In this document: positions 37,409-45,895 of the stretch, one piece after another | Numbering within the stretch: the stretch's first letter is position 1 | How the letters are laid out: every line of letters starts with the position of its first letter | DNA from: Bacillus sp. SD075 | Lineage (GTDB): Bacteria; Bacillota; Bacilli; Bacillales; DSM-1321 | Direction of reading: 5' to 3' | Length of the DNA: 60,309 nt | Assembly: GCF_017355165.1 (NCBI RefSeq) | Contig: NZ_JADILK010000028.1 | Coordinates: forward strand, 1-60,309 | The notes under the pieces: generated by a model | Databases searched by the model: none | Seen by the model: only the letters and a program-made list of their open reading frames with translations | Told to the model about the DNA's origin: nothing | Made by a program: the position numbers and the translations under genes

Positions 37409-38560
37409 TCAGTCCAATCTTTCAATAATGGTAGCATTCGCCATGCCGTGGCCTTCACACATTGTTTGCAGCCCATAACGGCCGCCCGTCCTTTCTAACT
37501 CATGAATCATCGAAACCATCAATCTGGCCCCGCTGCCACCAAGAGGATGGCCCAAGGCAATCGCCCCGCCATTTGGATTCAGCTTTTTGGGATCTGCCCC
37601 CATTTCTTTTAGCCAGGCAATCGGTACAGGAGCAAAAGCCTCATTCACTTCAAAGATATCGATATCATCAATTGTAAGACCTGCTTTTTCCAAGGCTTTT
37701 TGGGTGGCTGGAATTGGTCCCGTAAGCATCAGGGTGGGATCTGACCCGACAACAACCCGTGTATGCACTTTAAAGCGTGGTTTCAATCCAAGTTCTTCGG
37801 CTTTCCTGCGTTCCATCAATAATAAAGCGGCAGCACCGTCACTGATCTGACTTGAGTTTCCAGCATGGATTAAACCGCCTTGTTGAAAAACCGGTGTTAA
37901 TCCAGCAAGTACCTCAAGCGTAGTTCCACCCCTTGGGCCTTGATCTTCCGTAACTTCGATTTGATTTCCTTCTTTATCAGTACCCGTTACTGATATCATT
38001 TCACGGTTAAAATGCCCCTCTTTTTGAGCACGTATTGCCTTCGCATGACTCTCAACGGAAAACTGATCACAATCTTCACGCGTTATCCCCCACTTATCGG
38101 CGATCCTCTCAGCTGATAAACCTTGGTTGATCACCTCATGCAAGTCCATATACTTTTGGCTTGTTACAGCTCCTTGATAATTAGACCCCATGGGGACTCG
38201 TGACATGTTTTCCACTCCACCGGCCACCACTACATCCATATCCCCCGACAAGATGGCCTGGGAAGCGAAATGGACTGCCTGCTGACTTGATCCGCATTGG
38301 CGGTCAATCGTCGTTCCCGGCACTTCAATCGGAAATCCGGCAATCAGTGCAGCAATCCTTGCTATATCACCTGCCTGTTCCCCCGACTGTGAAACGCACC
38401 CTAAAATGACATCATCGACAATAGCCGGATCGATACCCGCCTTTTCAATCAGCTTCTTCAATACTTCCCCTGCCAGATCATCAGGACGAATGTCTTTCAG
38501 GACACCGTTCCTTCTGCCTACCGGCGTGCGAATCCCTTCAACGATAACCACTTCCCGCAT
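37409..38560 (-). CDS. Thiolase (acetyl-CoA C-acyltransferase)
   Basis: A 383-residue thiolase. The acylated nucleophile is Cys89 in TTIDRQCGSSQQA; NEAFAPVPIAW and the catalytic His in NPNGGAIALGHPLGGSGARL follow, and the C-terminal Cys is in LQTMCEGHGMANA, where CEGHG replaces the more usual CxGxG. Performs the thiolytic cleavage of a 3-ketoacyl-CoA in a degradative pathway. Lies between the acyl-CoA dehydrogenase (27 bp upstream) and the ligase (132 bp downstream) in the MerR operon. Confidence 0.92.
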   Translation of the reverse strand: MREVVIVEGIRTPVGRRNGVLKDIRPDDLAGEVLKKLIEKAGIDPAIVDDVILGCVSQSGEQAGDIARIAALIAGFPIEVPGTTIDRQCGSSQQAVHFASQAILSGDMDVVVAGGVENMSRVPMGSNYQGAVTSQKYMDLHEVINQGLSAERIADKWGITREDCDQFSVESHAKAIRAQKEGHFNREMISVTGTDKEGNQIEVTEDQGPRGGTTLEVLAGLTPVFQQGGLIHAGNSSQISDGAAALLLMERRKAEELGLKPRFKVHTRVVVGSDPTLMLTGPIPATQKALEKAGLTIDDIDIFEVNEAFAPVPIAWLKEMGADPKKLNPNGGAIALGHPLGGSGARLMVSMIHELERTGGRYGLQTMCEGHGMANATIIERLD

Positions 38561-38587
38561 ATACCTTCTCCCCTTCTCATCCTGTTA

Positions 38588-39733
38588 TTATAGGCCCAGA
38601 TTCTTAGCGATGATTTTCTTCATGATTTCATTTGTCCCCGCATAGATGCTTGCTACCGGAACATCCCGATACCTTCTGGCAATCTTGTATTCCTCCATAT
38701 ATCCATAGCCGCCATGGAGCTGCATGCATTCAATCGATATTTTCCTGGCTGTCTCCGTCAAACGCCATTTTGCCATCGAAACTTCCGTTACAACCTGTTC
38801 ACCAGCCATATGTTTGGCGATCAGTTGATCTAGGAAGGCACGCCCCATTTTGATTTCCGTTGCCATTTCCGCGATTTTGAATTGAGTATTTTGGAACTGA
38901 CTTACGGAATTTCCGAACGCTTCCCTGCCCTTCACGTACTCAATCGTATCTGCCAGCATATCCTCAGATGCGGTTTGGGCACAAATTGCCACCACAAGGC
39001 GTTCCTGCTGCAGTTTTTCCATTAAGAAAGTAAACCCCTTGCCTTCTTCACCAAGCAGGTTTTCCTTTGGAACACGGCAATCCTCGAAGATGAGTTCTGC
39101 TGTATCCTGGCTGTGCAAGCCAAGTTTCTTCAGTTTTCGTCCCCTGGAAAATCCCGGTGTACCCCTTTCGACCACGACTAAGCTAACACCTTTATGTTTC
39201 GGAACGGCACTTGGATCCGTTTTACAGGCAACGATGACCAAATCCGAATGAATGCCATTTGTGATGAATGTCTTTTGGCCATTTAATATGTAATGATCCC
39301 CATCCAAAATGGCAGTCGTTTTAATATTGGCCAAATCCGAACCTGTGCCAGGCTCTGTCATGGCAATGGCTGTAATGATTTCCCCCGTCGTGCATTTAGG
39401 AAGCCAGCGCTTTTTCTGCAATTCATTTCCGTATGCGGAAATATACGGAACGGTGATGTCACTGTGAAGTCCGAAACCAATGAAACCAGAACCAACTCTT
39501 TCCAGCTCCTCATTAATTATGACCGCAAAGCCCCAATCCACCCCGGAACCCCCATAATCTTCTTCAAGGTCCGGACATAAAAAACCCTGTTCCCCCATTT
39601 TCACCCAAAATGACCTTGGAATGATTCTCTCTTCTTCCCATCGTTCATAGTGGGGAACTGCTTCTTTCTCTAAAAACTTTCGAAATGACTTACGGAAAAT
39701 TTCATGATCTTCACTTAGGTATGGATGCTCCAC
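38588..39733 (-). CDS. Acyl-CoA dehydrogenase
   Basis: A 381-residue FAD flavoenzyme of the acyl-CoA dehydrogenase family. Signature segments are [20 protein letters not shown] and [12 protein letters not shown], with the C-terminal [16 protein letters not shown]. It forms the 2,3-enoyl-CoA; it could be a fatty-acid or a branched-chain (isovaleryl/2-methylbutyryl) enzyme, and family motifs alone do not decide. The start codon is GTG at 39733 with AGGAGAT upstream. Between the SDR and thiolase genes. Confidence 0.93.
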   Translation of the reverse strand: MEHPYLSEDHEIFRKSFRKFLEKEAVPHYERWEEERIIPRSFWVKMGEQGFLCPDLEEDYGGSGVDWGFAVIINEELERVGSGFIGFGLHSDITVPYISAYGNELQKKRWLPKCTTGEIITAIAMTEPGTGSDLANIKTTAILDGDHYILNGQKTFITNGIHSDLVIVACKTDPSAVPKHKGVSLVVVERGTPGFSRGRKLKKLGLHSQDTAELIFEDCRVPKENLLGEEGKGFTFLMEKLQQERLVVAICAQTASEDMLADTIEYVKGREAFGNSVSQFQNTQFKIAEMATEIKMGRAFLDQLIAKHMAGEQVVTEVSMAKWRLTETARKISIECMQLHGGYGYMEEYKIARRYRDVPVASIYAGTNEIMKKIIAKNLGL

Positions 39734-39813
39734 CTGTTTTATCTCCTCTCCATTTCATTGTCGGAGGCTCTTTTTCTAGATTTACTATGGATTGCTCTGA
39801 AAGAATTAACCAC

Positions 39814-40581
39814 TTACCTGGGCGACATTCTAATGGCCCCATCCAGTCTGATGGTTTCCCCATTCAACATCGGATTCGTTATGATGCTTTCCGTTAGTTT
39901 AGCGTACTCTTCGGGATACCCGAGCCTTGGTGGGAATGGCACGGTTTTACCTAATGACGTCCTCGCTTCTTCAGGTAATGAATCGAACATCGGAGTATGG
40001 AATAGCCCGGGTGCAATCGATATGACACGAATCCCTTTGGTGGCAAGCTCCCTAGCGATCGGCAGTGTCATACCAACAATCCCTGCCTTAGAGGCACTAT
40101 ATGCTGCTTGTCCGATTTGTCCTTCAAAGGCCGCTACCGAAGCTGTATTGATAATGACCCCGCGCTCCCCCTCTTGGTTCGGTTCATTTTCGGCCATTTT
40201 TTTCGCTGCAAGCCTGATTACGTTAAACGTACCGATCAAATTGATTTGCACGACGTTTGAGAACGCTTTCAAATCATGTGTACCTTTTCTGCCTATGACC
40301 TTCTCGGCAATAGCAATGCCTGCACAGTTAATGACCGTATTGATGCTCCCGAATTTTTTTACTCCTTCATCCAATGCTACCGCTACGCTTTCTTCACTAG
40401 TTACATCCGTTTTAATAAACAGGACTGAATCTCCCAATTCCTGAGCCATTTTAGCGCCATTTTCTTCCGAGAGGTCAAATATGACCGCTTTTCCACCTTT
40501 TTTAATGATGTTTCTTACTGTTGCTGCTCCCAGACCTGAAGCCCCGCCTGTCACTACTGCAATGGTTTCTTGTATTTCCAA
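39814..40581 (-). CDS. SDR, 3-hydroxyacyl-CoA dehydrogenase type II-like
   Basis: A 255-residue short-chain dehydrogenase resembling HSD10/type-II 3-hydroxyacyl-CoA dehydrogenases: cofactor loop VTGGASGLGAATV, NCAGIA, INTASVAAFEGQIGQAAYSASKAG with the Ser-Tyr-Lys triad, and RVISIAPGLFHTPMF. The type-II family acts on 3-hydroxyacyl-CoA and 2-methyl-3-hydroxybutyryl-CoA, so it can serve fatty acid or isoleucine breakdown. Start taken as TTG at 40581 (GGGGTGAGG upstream) giving LEIQETIAVVTGG like its relatives; an ATG at 40617 would add 12 residues. Follows the MerR gene. Confidence 0.88.
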   Translation of the reverse strand: MEIQETIAVVTGGASGLGAATVRNIIKKGGKAVIFDLSEENGAKMAQELGDSVLFIKTDVTSEESVAVALDEGVKKFGSINTVINCAGIAIAEKVIGRKGTHDLKAFSNVVQINLIGTFNVIRLAAKKMAENEPNQEGERGVIINTASVAAFEGQIGQAAYSASKAGIVGMTLPIARELATKGIRVISIAPGLFHTPMFDSLPEEARTSLGKTVPFPPRLGYPEEYAKLTESIITNPMLNGETIRLDGAIRMSPR

Positions 40582-40654
40582 ATCCTCACCCCATCTGTTT
40601 CTAGAATATATATTCATCTTTCACTATCATCAAAACCTCTTTTAAAGATTATTT

Positions 40655-41050
40655 TCACCACTTGCCTATTTTATCGTTCACTTTCAAGTCATGAAGGGTC
40701 TCGGTAAAGCCCTTGATCACCTGTTCAAAATCCTGTTTCAACCCATCCAGCTCTTTAATGCGTTCATTTATTTCCGTTAACTTCTGTTCTGCAGTTTCAA
40801 TCGTTTTTTCCAATTGCTTTATGCCTGTCCTATCCTTATCGAATAAAAGGACTATATCCTTTATTTCAACTAGCGAAAAACCATACTTCTTACCGCGCAT
40901 TATGATTTTGAGCTGTGCATATTCTTTCTTTCCATAAACTCTTTTTCCCGTTTCGGTACGCTTTGGCCTAAGCATACCCAGTTCCTCATAATATCGGAGG
41001 GTCCTTGTCGTCAATCCGAATTCTTTTGCTAACTCAGAAATGGTGTACAT
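40655..41050 (-). CDS. MerR-family regulator of the acyl-CoA degradation operon
   Basis: A 131-residue MerR-type activator/repressor. The N-terminal winged helix is MYTISELAKEFGLTTRTLRYYEELGML with wing RPKRTETGKRVYGKKEY; a long coiled coil (residues ~75-115) makes the dimer. There are no cysteines for metal binding, so the ligand is probably an acyl-CoA or other organic compound, as for LiuR-type regulators of branched-chain acid catabolism (inference). First gene of the five-gene operon. Its promoter shows the 19-bp spacer typical of MerR control. Confidence 0.9.
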   Translation of the reverse strand: MYTISELAKEFGLTTRTLRYYEELGMLRPKRTETGKRVYGKKEYAQLKIIMRGKKYGFSLVEIKDIVLLFDKDRTGIKQLEKTIETAEQKLTEINERIKELDGLKQDFEQVIKGFTETLHDLKVNDKIGKW

Positions 41051-41087
41051 ATGAAAACCACACTTTGCAAAGGGATTAATTACCTTT

Positions 41088-41118
41088 ATTTTAACATTGA
41101 CGTTAACGTAAACTTCAA
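41088..41118 (-). promoter_or_regulatory. MerR-type promoter and operator
   Basis: On the minus strand, -35 TTGAAG (41113-41118) and -10 TAAAAT (41088-41093) are separated by 19 bp, the overlong spacer characteristic of MerR-regulated promoters. A near-perfect palindrome, TTGACGTT-AACGTAAA on the plus strand (41097-41112), fills the spacer. It resembles operators described for LiuR-type regulators. The MerR start is 38 bp downstream. Confidence 0.7.
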
Positions 41119-41160
41119 TAAATATTCACAAAATTTATAATATATGAAACTGCATGGAAG

Positions 41161-41185
41161 ATTTAAATTGGTATACTAGGGGTAT
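41161..41185 (+). promoter_or_regulatory. Possible sigma-B promoter of the universal stress gene
   Basis: ATTTAA (41161-41166), 13-bp spacer, GGGTAT (41180-41185) matches the sigma-B consensus (GTTTAA-N12-14-GGGTAT) at 11 of 12 positions, 28 bp before the start codon. Confidence 0.5.
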
Positions 41186-41213
41186 ATTCTTTAAAGAAGG
41201 GACTGATTGATCA

Positions 41214-41639
41214 ATGCTATGTTCAAAAATATTAGTTGCTTATGATGAATCTGAATTGGCACTTAAATCTTTAGAAAAAGCGATTGAATTAGCAAAGCTG
41301 GATCCCGCTATCGAAATCCAGGTGCTTCACGCCGTAACGCTGCCAATCAAACCAAATCTATATGGCAATGCCTTTCAGGAAATTGAAGAATCCATGCTCA
41401 AGTATGGCAAGGAAGTGATTAAAAAAGCGGAAGCGCTTTTATCAGAAATCCCGAATGCATCCCAAGCATTTGTCGTAGAGGGTTCAGCCATCACGACTTT
41501 ATTGGAACATGCAAAATCCCAGAATTGTGACCTTATCATCATGGGCAGCCGCGGATTGAGTGGTTTCAAGGAATTCCTAGGCAGCGTGAGCCACTATATC
41601 GTTCAACATTCCCCAGTGCCCGTCTTATTGGTCAAATAA
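41214..41639 (+). CDS. Universal stress protein, UspA family
   Basis: A 141-residue Usp domain protein. It has the ATP-binding pattern G-2x-G-9x-G-S (GSRGLSGFKEFLGSVSH) near the C-terminus and the N-terminal ILVAYDESELALKSLEKA. Family members protect during starvation and stress. An AAGAAGG ribosome binding site is 12-15 bases upstream. A sigma-B-like promoter precedes it and a terminator follows, so it is a single-gene unit divergent from the MerR operon. Confidence 0.92.
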   Translation: MLCSKILVAYDESELALKSLEKAIELAKLDPAIEIQVLHAVTLPIKPNLYGNAFQEIEESMLKYGKEVIKKAEALLSEIPNASQAFVVEGSAITTLLEHAKSQNCDLIIMGSRGLSGFKEFLGSVSHYIVQHSPVPVLLVK

Positions 41640-41669
41640 AATTCACGGCAGGTATTCTTGCCACCTTTC

Positions 41670-41705
41670 ATAAGCTGGGTTCCCCTTTGGAATCCAGCTT
41701 ATTTA
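41670..41705 (+). terminator. Terminator after the universal stress gene
   Basis: AAGCTGGGTTCC pairs with GGAATCCAGCTT around a 5-base loop, followed by ATTTAT. Confidence 0.8.
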
Positions 41706-41734
41706 TGCGTGCATGGAACTCCATCAAAACATAT

Positions 41735-41751
41735 CATGTTTTACAAACATG
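41735..41751. promoter_or_regulatory. Palindrome upstream of the LysR-type regulator gene
   Basis: CATGTTT-TAC-AAACATG is a perfect 7-bp inverted repeat with a 3-base centre, 54 bp before the regulator start, and contains a T-N11-A pattern typical of LysR-type sites. A likely autoregulatory site. Confidence 0.5.
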
Positions 41752-41804
41752 TCCGTTTACGGGTAAAATGAAACTAATTTTAAACGAGGATAACAGGTGA
41801 CGCA

Positions 41805-42686
41805 ATGGATATTAAACATTTGCAATACTTTTTAGAGGTAACCAATTTCAATAGCTTCACTCGGGCTGCCGACCATTTATTCATTACCCAACCGACCATC
41901 AGTAAGATGATTAAAAACCTGGAAACCGAGCTAGGTGTTGAGCTTTTTGATCGTTCACGTAAGCAACTGATCCTGACCGATGCAGGCAGGGTTGTCCTAG
42001 AGCAGGCAAAATTGATTGATAAGGCCTTTCACAATTTAGAAACGGAAATGGACAATTTATTAGGTTTAAAAAAAGGGCATATACGCATCGGGCTGCCGCC
42101 GATAATCGATGCTTCTTTCTTCCCCCGAATTCTTAGCCGTTTTCACGAGGACTATCCTAATATTACCTTTCAATTAGTAGAGGATGGTTCAAAGAAAATA
42201 GAAGAATCCGTCCAAAATGACTTAATTGATATAGGCGTAATAGTCCTGCCAACCAACACCGCACTTTTTCATCATTTTGCTTTTTTGGAAGAAGACATCA
42301 ACTTGATTGTTCATCCCTCCCATCCGCATGCTTCTGGGGAGGAGATCGATTTGGCCGACCTGGAAAACGAATCTTTCATCTTATTCAATAAAGATTACGT
42401 CCTTCGAGATCTCATCATTTCGTCCTGTAATGAAGCTGGTTTTTCTCCACATATCGTCACGGAAAGCTCACGATGGGATTTTATTGAGGAAATGGTTTAC
42501 TGTAAACTTGGTGTTGCTCTATTACCGGAAAGTTTATGCCGTCATGATGAGCGCGTAAAGACAATCAAGGTTAAAAATCCCTCCATTAGTTGGAATTTGG
42601 GATTTATTTGGAGTAAGAACCATTACCTTTCATACGCTGCAAAAGAATGGCTGAAATATACGAGGGAGGCATTGTTTCATAAATAG
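41805..42686 (+). CDS. LysR-type regulator, CidR/YwbI-like
   Basis: A 293-residue LysR regulator. The helix-turn-helix is FTRAADHLFITQPTISKMIKNLE (residues ~18-40), followed by the linker helix and a periplasmic-binding-like effector domain with RIGLPPIIDASFFPRILSRF, as in CidR (YwbI), which controls holin-like cidAB genes in B. subtilis. No cidAB or alsSD genes lie next to it, so its target is unknown. The neighbouring gene starting at 42849 on the same strand could be one. Confidence 0.9.
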   Translation: MDIKHLQYFLEVTNFNSFTRAADHLFITQPTISKMIKNLETELGVELFDRSRKQLILTDAGRVVLEQAKLIDKAFHNLETEMDNLLGLKKGHIRIGLPPIIDASFFPRILSRFHEDYPNITFQLVEDGSKKIEESVQNDLIDIGVIVLPTNTALFHHFAFLEEDINLIVHPSHPHASGEEIDLADLENESFILFNKDYVLRDLIISSCNEAGFSPHIVTESSRWDFIEEMVYCKLGVALLPESLCRHDERVKTIKVKNPSISWNLGFIWSKNHYLSYAAKEWLKYTREALFHK

Positions 42687-42848
42687 TGAATGATTCGGCA
42701 TGATTGATGTAAGCATTATCATAGATTTGGGCTATGCACTTGATAACATCTAACCATTTTACAATGCGTTACGGCGGGGGTAGACTAGTATGAGTAAAAA
42801 GCATGGTAAATGCTGATGGGATCCATATATTCTTAAAAGGAGATATTC

Positions 42849-43220
42849 ATGATCACTTTATCTAGTGTCGATGAGTTACAGTCAACAGAATCAGCTCTGG
42901 AGAAAATTAAATATTCATACCCCGAACTATTTAATAAACTGGTCCATATCGTTGCCTTAACACGGGCTCTTCAATTTAAATATCAATTTATGGGCACCTT
43001 AATCATGGATGAAAGCCATAACGAATACACCCCTGAATTCGTTATGCCCTCCGTTATCGGATTATATATAGAGGAAGTTCAAAAGTTAAAGGATGATCCG
43101 AATATCCAGGTATTACTTCAGACCTTCTCCCAAAATAAAAATATTGGATATGCCAAAATCAGTATGCTTGTGCTCGGTAAAAGCCCTGAATCGCTTTTAG
43201 GCGCTTCATACATAAAATGA
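42849..43220 (+). CDS. Protein of unknown function, 123 residues
   Basis: A soluble, mainly helical protein (MITLSSVDELQSTESALEKI start). I do not recognise its family. It begins after AAAGGAG at normal spacing and ends at a terminator. Hydrophobic stretches (VIGLYIEEV, KISMLVLGKS) are too short for membrane helices. It follows the LysR gene by 160 bp; a link is possible but unproven. Confidence 0.7.
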   Translation: MITLSSVDELQSTESALEKIKYSYPELFNKLVHIVALTRALQFKYQFMGTLIMDESHNEYTPEFVMPSVIGLYIEEVQKLKDDPNIQVLLQTFSQNKNIGYAKISMLVLGKSPESLLGASYIK

Positions 43221-43241
43221 AGCCCCCTGATATTCCCCCCA

Positions 43242-43271
43242 AAAAAACCTCCCTTAATGGAAGGTTTTTTC
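43242..43271. terminator. Terminator between the unknown gene and the amino-acid ABC operon
   Basis: AAAAAACCTCC with GGAAGGTTTTTT forms a short stem with one mismatch, flanked by A and T runs, for both converging units. Confidence 0.75.
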
Positions 43272-43282
43272 TTTACGTGTAA

Positions 43283-44005
43283 TTAAAGTACTTTACTCAG
43301 AAAAGCTTTAGTTCTTTCCTGCTGGGGATTAGCAAAAATCTCACTAGGAATATTTTCTTCAATAATATAACCTTCGTCCATGAAAATCACGCGATCTCCA
43401 ACTTCTTTTGCGAATCCCATCTCATGGGTCACAACTACCATGGTCATGCCTTCCTTAGCCAGTTGCTTCATGACCTCAAGGACTTCACCGACCATTTCTG
43501 GATCTAGAGCGGAAGTCGGCTCGTCGAATAGCATGATTTTGGGTTCCATCGCTAACGCCCTGGCAATTGCTACGCGTTGCTTTTGTCCCCCCGATAACGA
43601 ATCTGGATATGCGTTCGCTTTCTCGCTAAGTCCCACTTTCTTAAGCAGTTCCATCCCTCTTTGGGAAGCCTGTTCTTTGGATATCTTGCGGACCTTTATA
43701 GGCGCAAGCATTATATTCTCAAGAACAGTCTTATGTGGAAATAAGTTAAAATGCTGGAATACCATGCCAACTTCCGTCCGGACCTTATTGATATCGACCT
43801 TCTTGTCTGTCGTATCAAGCCCTTCAATAAAAATATGGCCTCCCGTTATCGTTTCAAGTTGATTGATACACCTGAGGAAAGTCGATTTACCCGACCCAGA
43901 AGGACCAATTACCACGACTACTTCCCGAGGGGAAACGATTGCATTGATATTTTTCAATACATCATTTTCGCCAAATGACTTCTTTAGATTCTCCACCTTG
44001 ATCAT
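43283..44005 (-). CDS. Amino-acid ABC transporter ATPase, GlnQ type
   Basis: A 240-residue ATPase of the polar amino acid uptake family. Walker [11 protein letters not shown]-loop [12 protein letters not shown], signature [15 protein letters not shown], Walker [20 protein letters not shown] and switch His [10 protein letters not shown] are all present. It overlaps the permease gene by 4 bp (ATGA), so translation is coupled. Forms an importer with the upstream permease and lipoprotein. Confidence 0.94.
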   Translation of the reverse strand: MIKVENLKKSFGENDVLKNINAIVSPREVVVVIGPSGSGKSTFLRCINQLETITGGHIFIEGLDTTDKKVDINKVRTEVGMVFQHFNLFPHKTVLENIMLAPIKVRKISKEQASQRGMELLKKVGLSEKANAYPDSLSGGQKQRVAIARALAMEPKIMLFDEPTSALDPEMVGEVLEVMKQLAKEGMTMVVVTHEMGFAKEVGDRVIFMDEGYIIEENIPSEIFANPQQERTKAFLSKVL

Positions 44006-44658
44006 TCTGTTTTCAACCTTCTTTCGAGTCTATTTAATACGAAACTTAAAATGAGGGTCAGGAATAGATAGATGAAGGCACATGCCAGGTATGGCTCCCA
44101 CACTTTAAAGTACTGACTCCCCATCGCTTTCCCCCAATACATCAATTCTGGGGCAGCAATGACACAAAGCAGGGATGAATCCTTCAATAATACGATGAAT
44201 TCATTGCCTAACGGAGGGATCATTCGTTTGAAAGCTTGAGGCAATACAACATGTATCATTGTTTGGATATGGGTCATTCCCAATGAACGCGCCCCTTCCA
44301 TTTGCCCCTTATCGATGGATTGAATGCCCGCCCTGAAAATTTCGGCAATATATGCGGCTGCATTTAAAGATAAAGCAATGACGCCGGCAGCTACTGCATT
44401 CGTTTCCCCGGTAAAAAAGGGCACAATTCCAAAATGGATTAAAAAGATTTGAACTAAAAGCGGTGTTCCGCGAAAAACCGTGACATAACAGTAAAATGGA
44501 AAGGCAAGCACTTTGTTTCTCATGATTTTCCCTAAACCGATCAATAACCCCAAAAAGGTTCCGATGAGGATGGAGGAAGCCGACAGCCCTATAGTAAGCA
44601 ATGCTCCTTTTAATAAGAAAGGAGCATATTCAAAAATAATATCCCAGCGAAAACTCAT
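44002..44658 (-). CDS. Amino-acid ABC transporter permease
   Basis: A 218-residue permease of the HisM/GlnP family with about five helices. The EAA-type loop for ATPase contact is [41 protein letters not shown] precedes the ATG. A terminator-like hairpin separates it from the upstream lipoprotein gene. A single permease gene implies a homodimeric pore. Confidence 0.93.
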   Translation of the reverse strand: MSFRWDIIFEYAPFLLKGALLTIGLSASSILIGTFLGLLIGLGKIMRNKVLAFPFYCYVTVFRGTPLLVQIFLIHFGIVPFFTGETNAVAAGVIALSLNAAAYIAEIFRAGIQSIDKGQMEGARSLGMTHIQTMIHVVLPQAFKRMIPPLGNEFIVLLKDSSLLCVIAAPELMYWGKAMGSQYFKVWEPYLACAFIYLFLTLILSFVLNRLERRLKTE

Positions 44659-44677
44659 TTTATTCCCCTCCTAGACC

Positions 44678-44712
44678 AAAAAAACTGCGTAACTTCACAC
44701 GTAAAGTTACGC
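44678..44712 (-). terminator. Intercistronic terminator-like hairpin in the amino-acid importer operon
   Basis: On the minus strand GCGTAACTT pairs with AAGTTACGC (44704-44712 and 44687-44695), followed by a T7 tract, between the lipoprotein stop and the permease ribosome binding site. A leaky terminator here would give more binding protein than membrane components. Confidence 0.75.
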
Positions 44713-44735
44713 AATCTTTTACTATCTGTTCGTTT

Positions 44736-45557
44736 TTATTGTTGTGCTTTCAACGTTTCGATATCTGGATCAGTACCAAACCACTCTTTATAAATTTCTG
44801 TATATTTCCCATTTTCATAAATGGCATTCACGGCTTTATCGAACTCCGATTTCAATTCACTGCCTTTTGGGAACATAAGACCATAAAACTCCTCATTGAA
44901 ACTTTGGCTATCTTCAACGACTTTCAGTTTTTGATCGGGGTTATTTTTCACATATTCTTCAACAACCGTATTATCAGCTACGACAGCCGATGCTCCGCCT
45001 TTTAGTAATTCCTGAATGGCCAGGTTATTATTTTCGAATTTTTTGATATCCTTGTGATTCTTTCCAAGGAGTTTCTCTACCGCTTCCTGTCCAGTAGTAC
45101 CAGTTTGAACGGCAATGACGTTTCCTTTCAACTCATCTCCTGATTTTATATCACTATCCTCAGGAACGAGAATCTTGTTTGTGGATAAGAAATACGGAAC
45201 CGAGAAGTCATAAGATTGTTTTCTTTCGTCATTCACTGTAATCGCAGATATGGCGACATCCGCTCTCTTACCTTCGATTTCAACAAAAATCGGATCCCAA
45301 CCAACACTTTCCAATTTAACTTCATAACCCGCTTCCTTTGCAACGGCATTGATGAAATCAACATCGAATCCTACAATCTTATCTCCTTCAAGATATTCAA
45401 ATGGAGCATAGTTGGCGTCCGTCACGATCCTGAGCGTTTTCCCATTGGACTCTTCTTCTTTACCAGTTGTCGAGACTTCCTTATCCTTCCCGCATCCTGT
45501 CACGACCAGTAACAAAGTAGCAACCATGGCAAACGCTAAAAAAGAAACCTTTTTCAA
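44736..45557 (-). CDS. Amino-acid ABC transporter substrate-binding lipoprotein
   Basis: A 273-residue family-3 solute-binding protein. The lipoprotein signal has a basic start (KKVSFLAFAMVATLLL) and lipobox VVTGC with the acylated Cys at residue 22. The mature part has LRIVTDANYAPFEYLEGDKIVGFDVDFINA, with the Asp and Phe contacts of polar amino-acid binders. Start taken as TTG at 45557, with AGAGGGG upstream; the frame extends further to 45626 without a site. It resembles arginine/glutamine/cystine binders; the ligand cannot be fixed from sequence. Confidence 0.92.
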   Translation of the reverse strand: MKKVSFLAFAMVATLLLVVTGCGKDKEVSTTGKEEESNGKTLRIVTDANYAPFEYLEGDKIVGFDVDFINAVAKEAGYEVKLESVGWDPIFVEIEGKRADVAISAITVNDERKQSYDFSVPYFLSTNKILVPEDSDIKSGDELKGNVIAVQTGTTGQEAVEKLLGKNHKDIKKFENNNLAIQELLKGGASAVVADNTVVEEYVKNNPDQKLKVVEDSQSFNEEFYGLMFPKGSELKSEFDKAVNAIYENGKYTEIYKEWFGTDPDIETLKAQQ

Positions 45558-45854
45558 AATAATCCCCTCTTCTCTCTCGTAAACTCTCATTTCCAAAAAA
45601 CAGATAAATCTAACTTTAGAGAACATTCAGTATATTCTTGTAAGAATATTATACGTTTATTTGTTTTTTTATGCAATAAAAAGTCGATAAATAACTTTAG
45701 TAAAATAAAATTTTAATCAATTAACTTATTAAATCAAAAACGCAACTATGCTCTAATGGGGAAAGATGCTGCCTTTTACCCTTTTCTCGAATTAATGGAT
45801 ATTATATTGCAAACAGATCGCGCCACTTTTCGAAAGATCTAATAGAACAAAAAT

Positions 45855-45888
45855 AAGCAGCGGCCATATTAGCGTGGCCGCTGCTCAA
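45855..45888 (-). terminator. Terminator after the AI-2E family gene
   Basis: GCAGCGGCCA and TGGCCGCTGC form a 10-bp GC-rich stem, followed on the minus strand by TTATTTTTG. Confidence 0.85.
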
Positions 45889-45895
45889 ATGATTA

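Noticed and set aside
42790..42816. Tiny frame (MSKKHGKC) before the 123-residue gene
   Set aside because: Eight codons with a poorly placed ribosome binding site; expected by chance.
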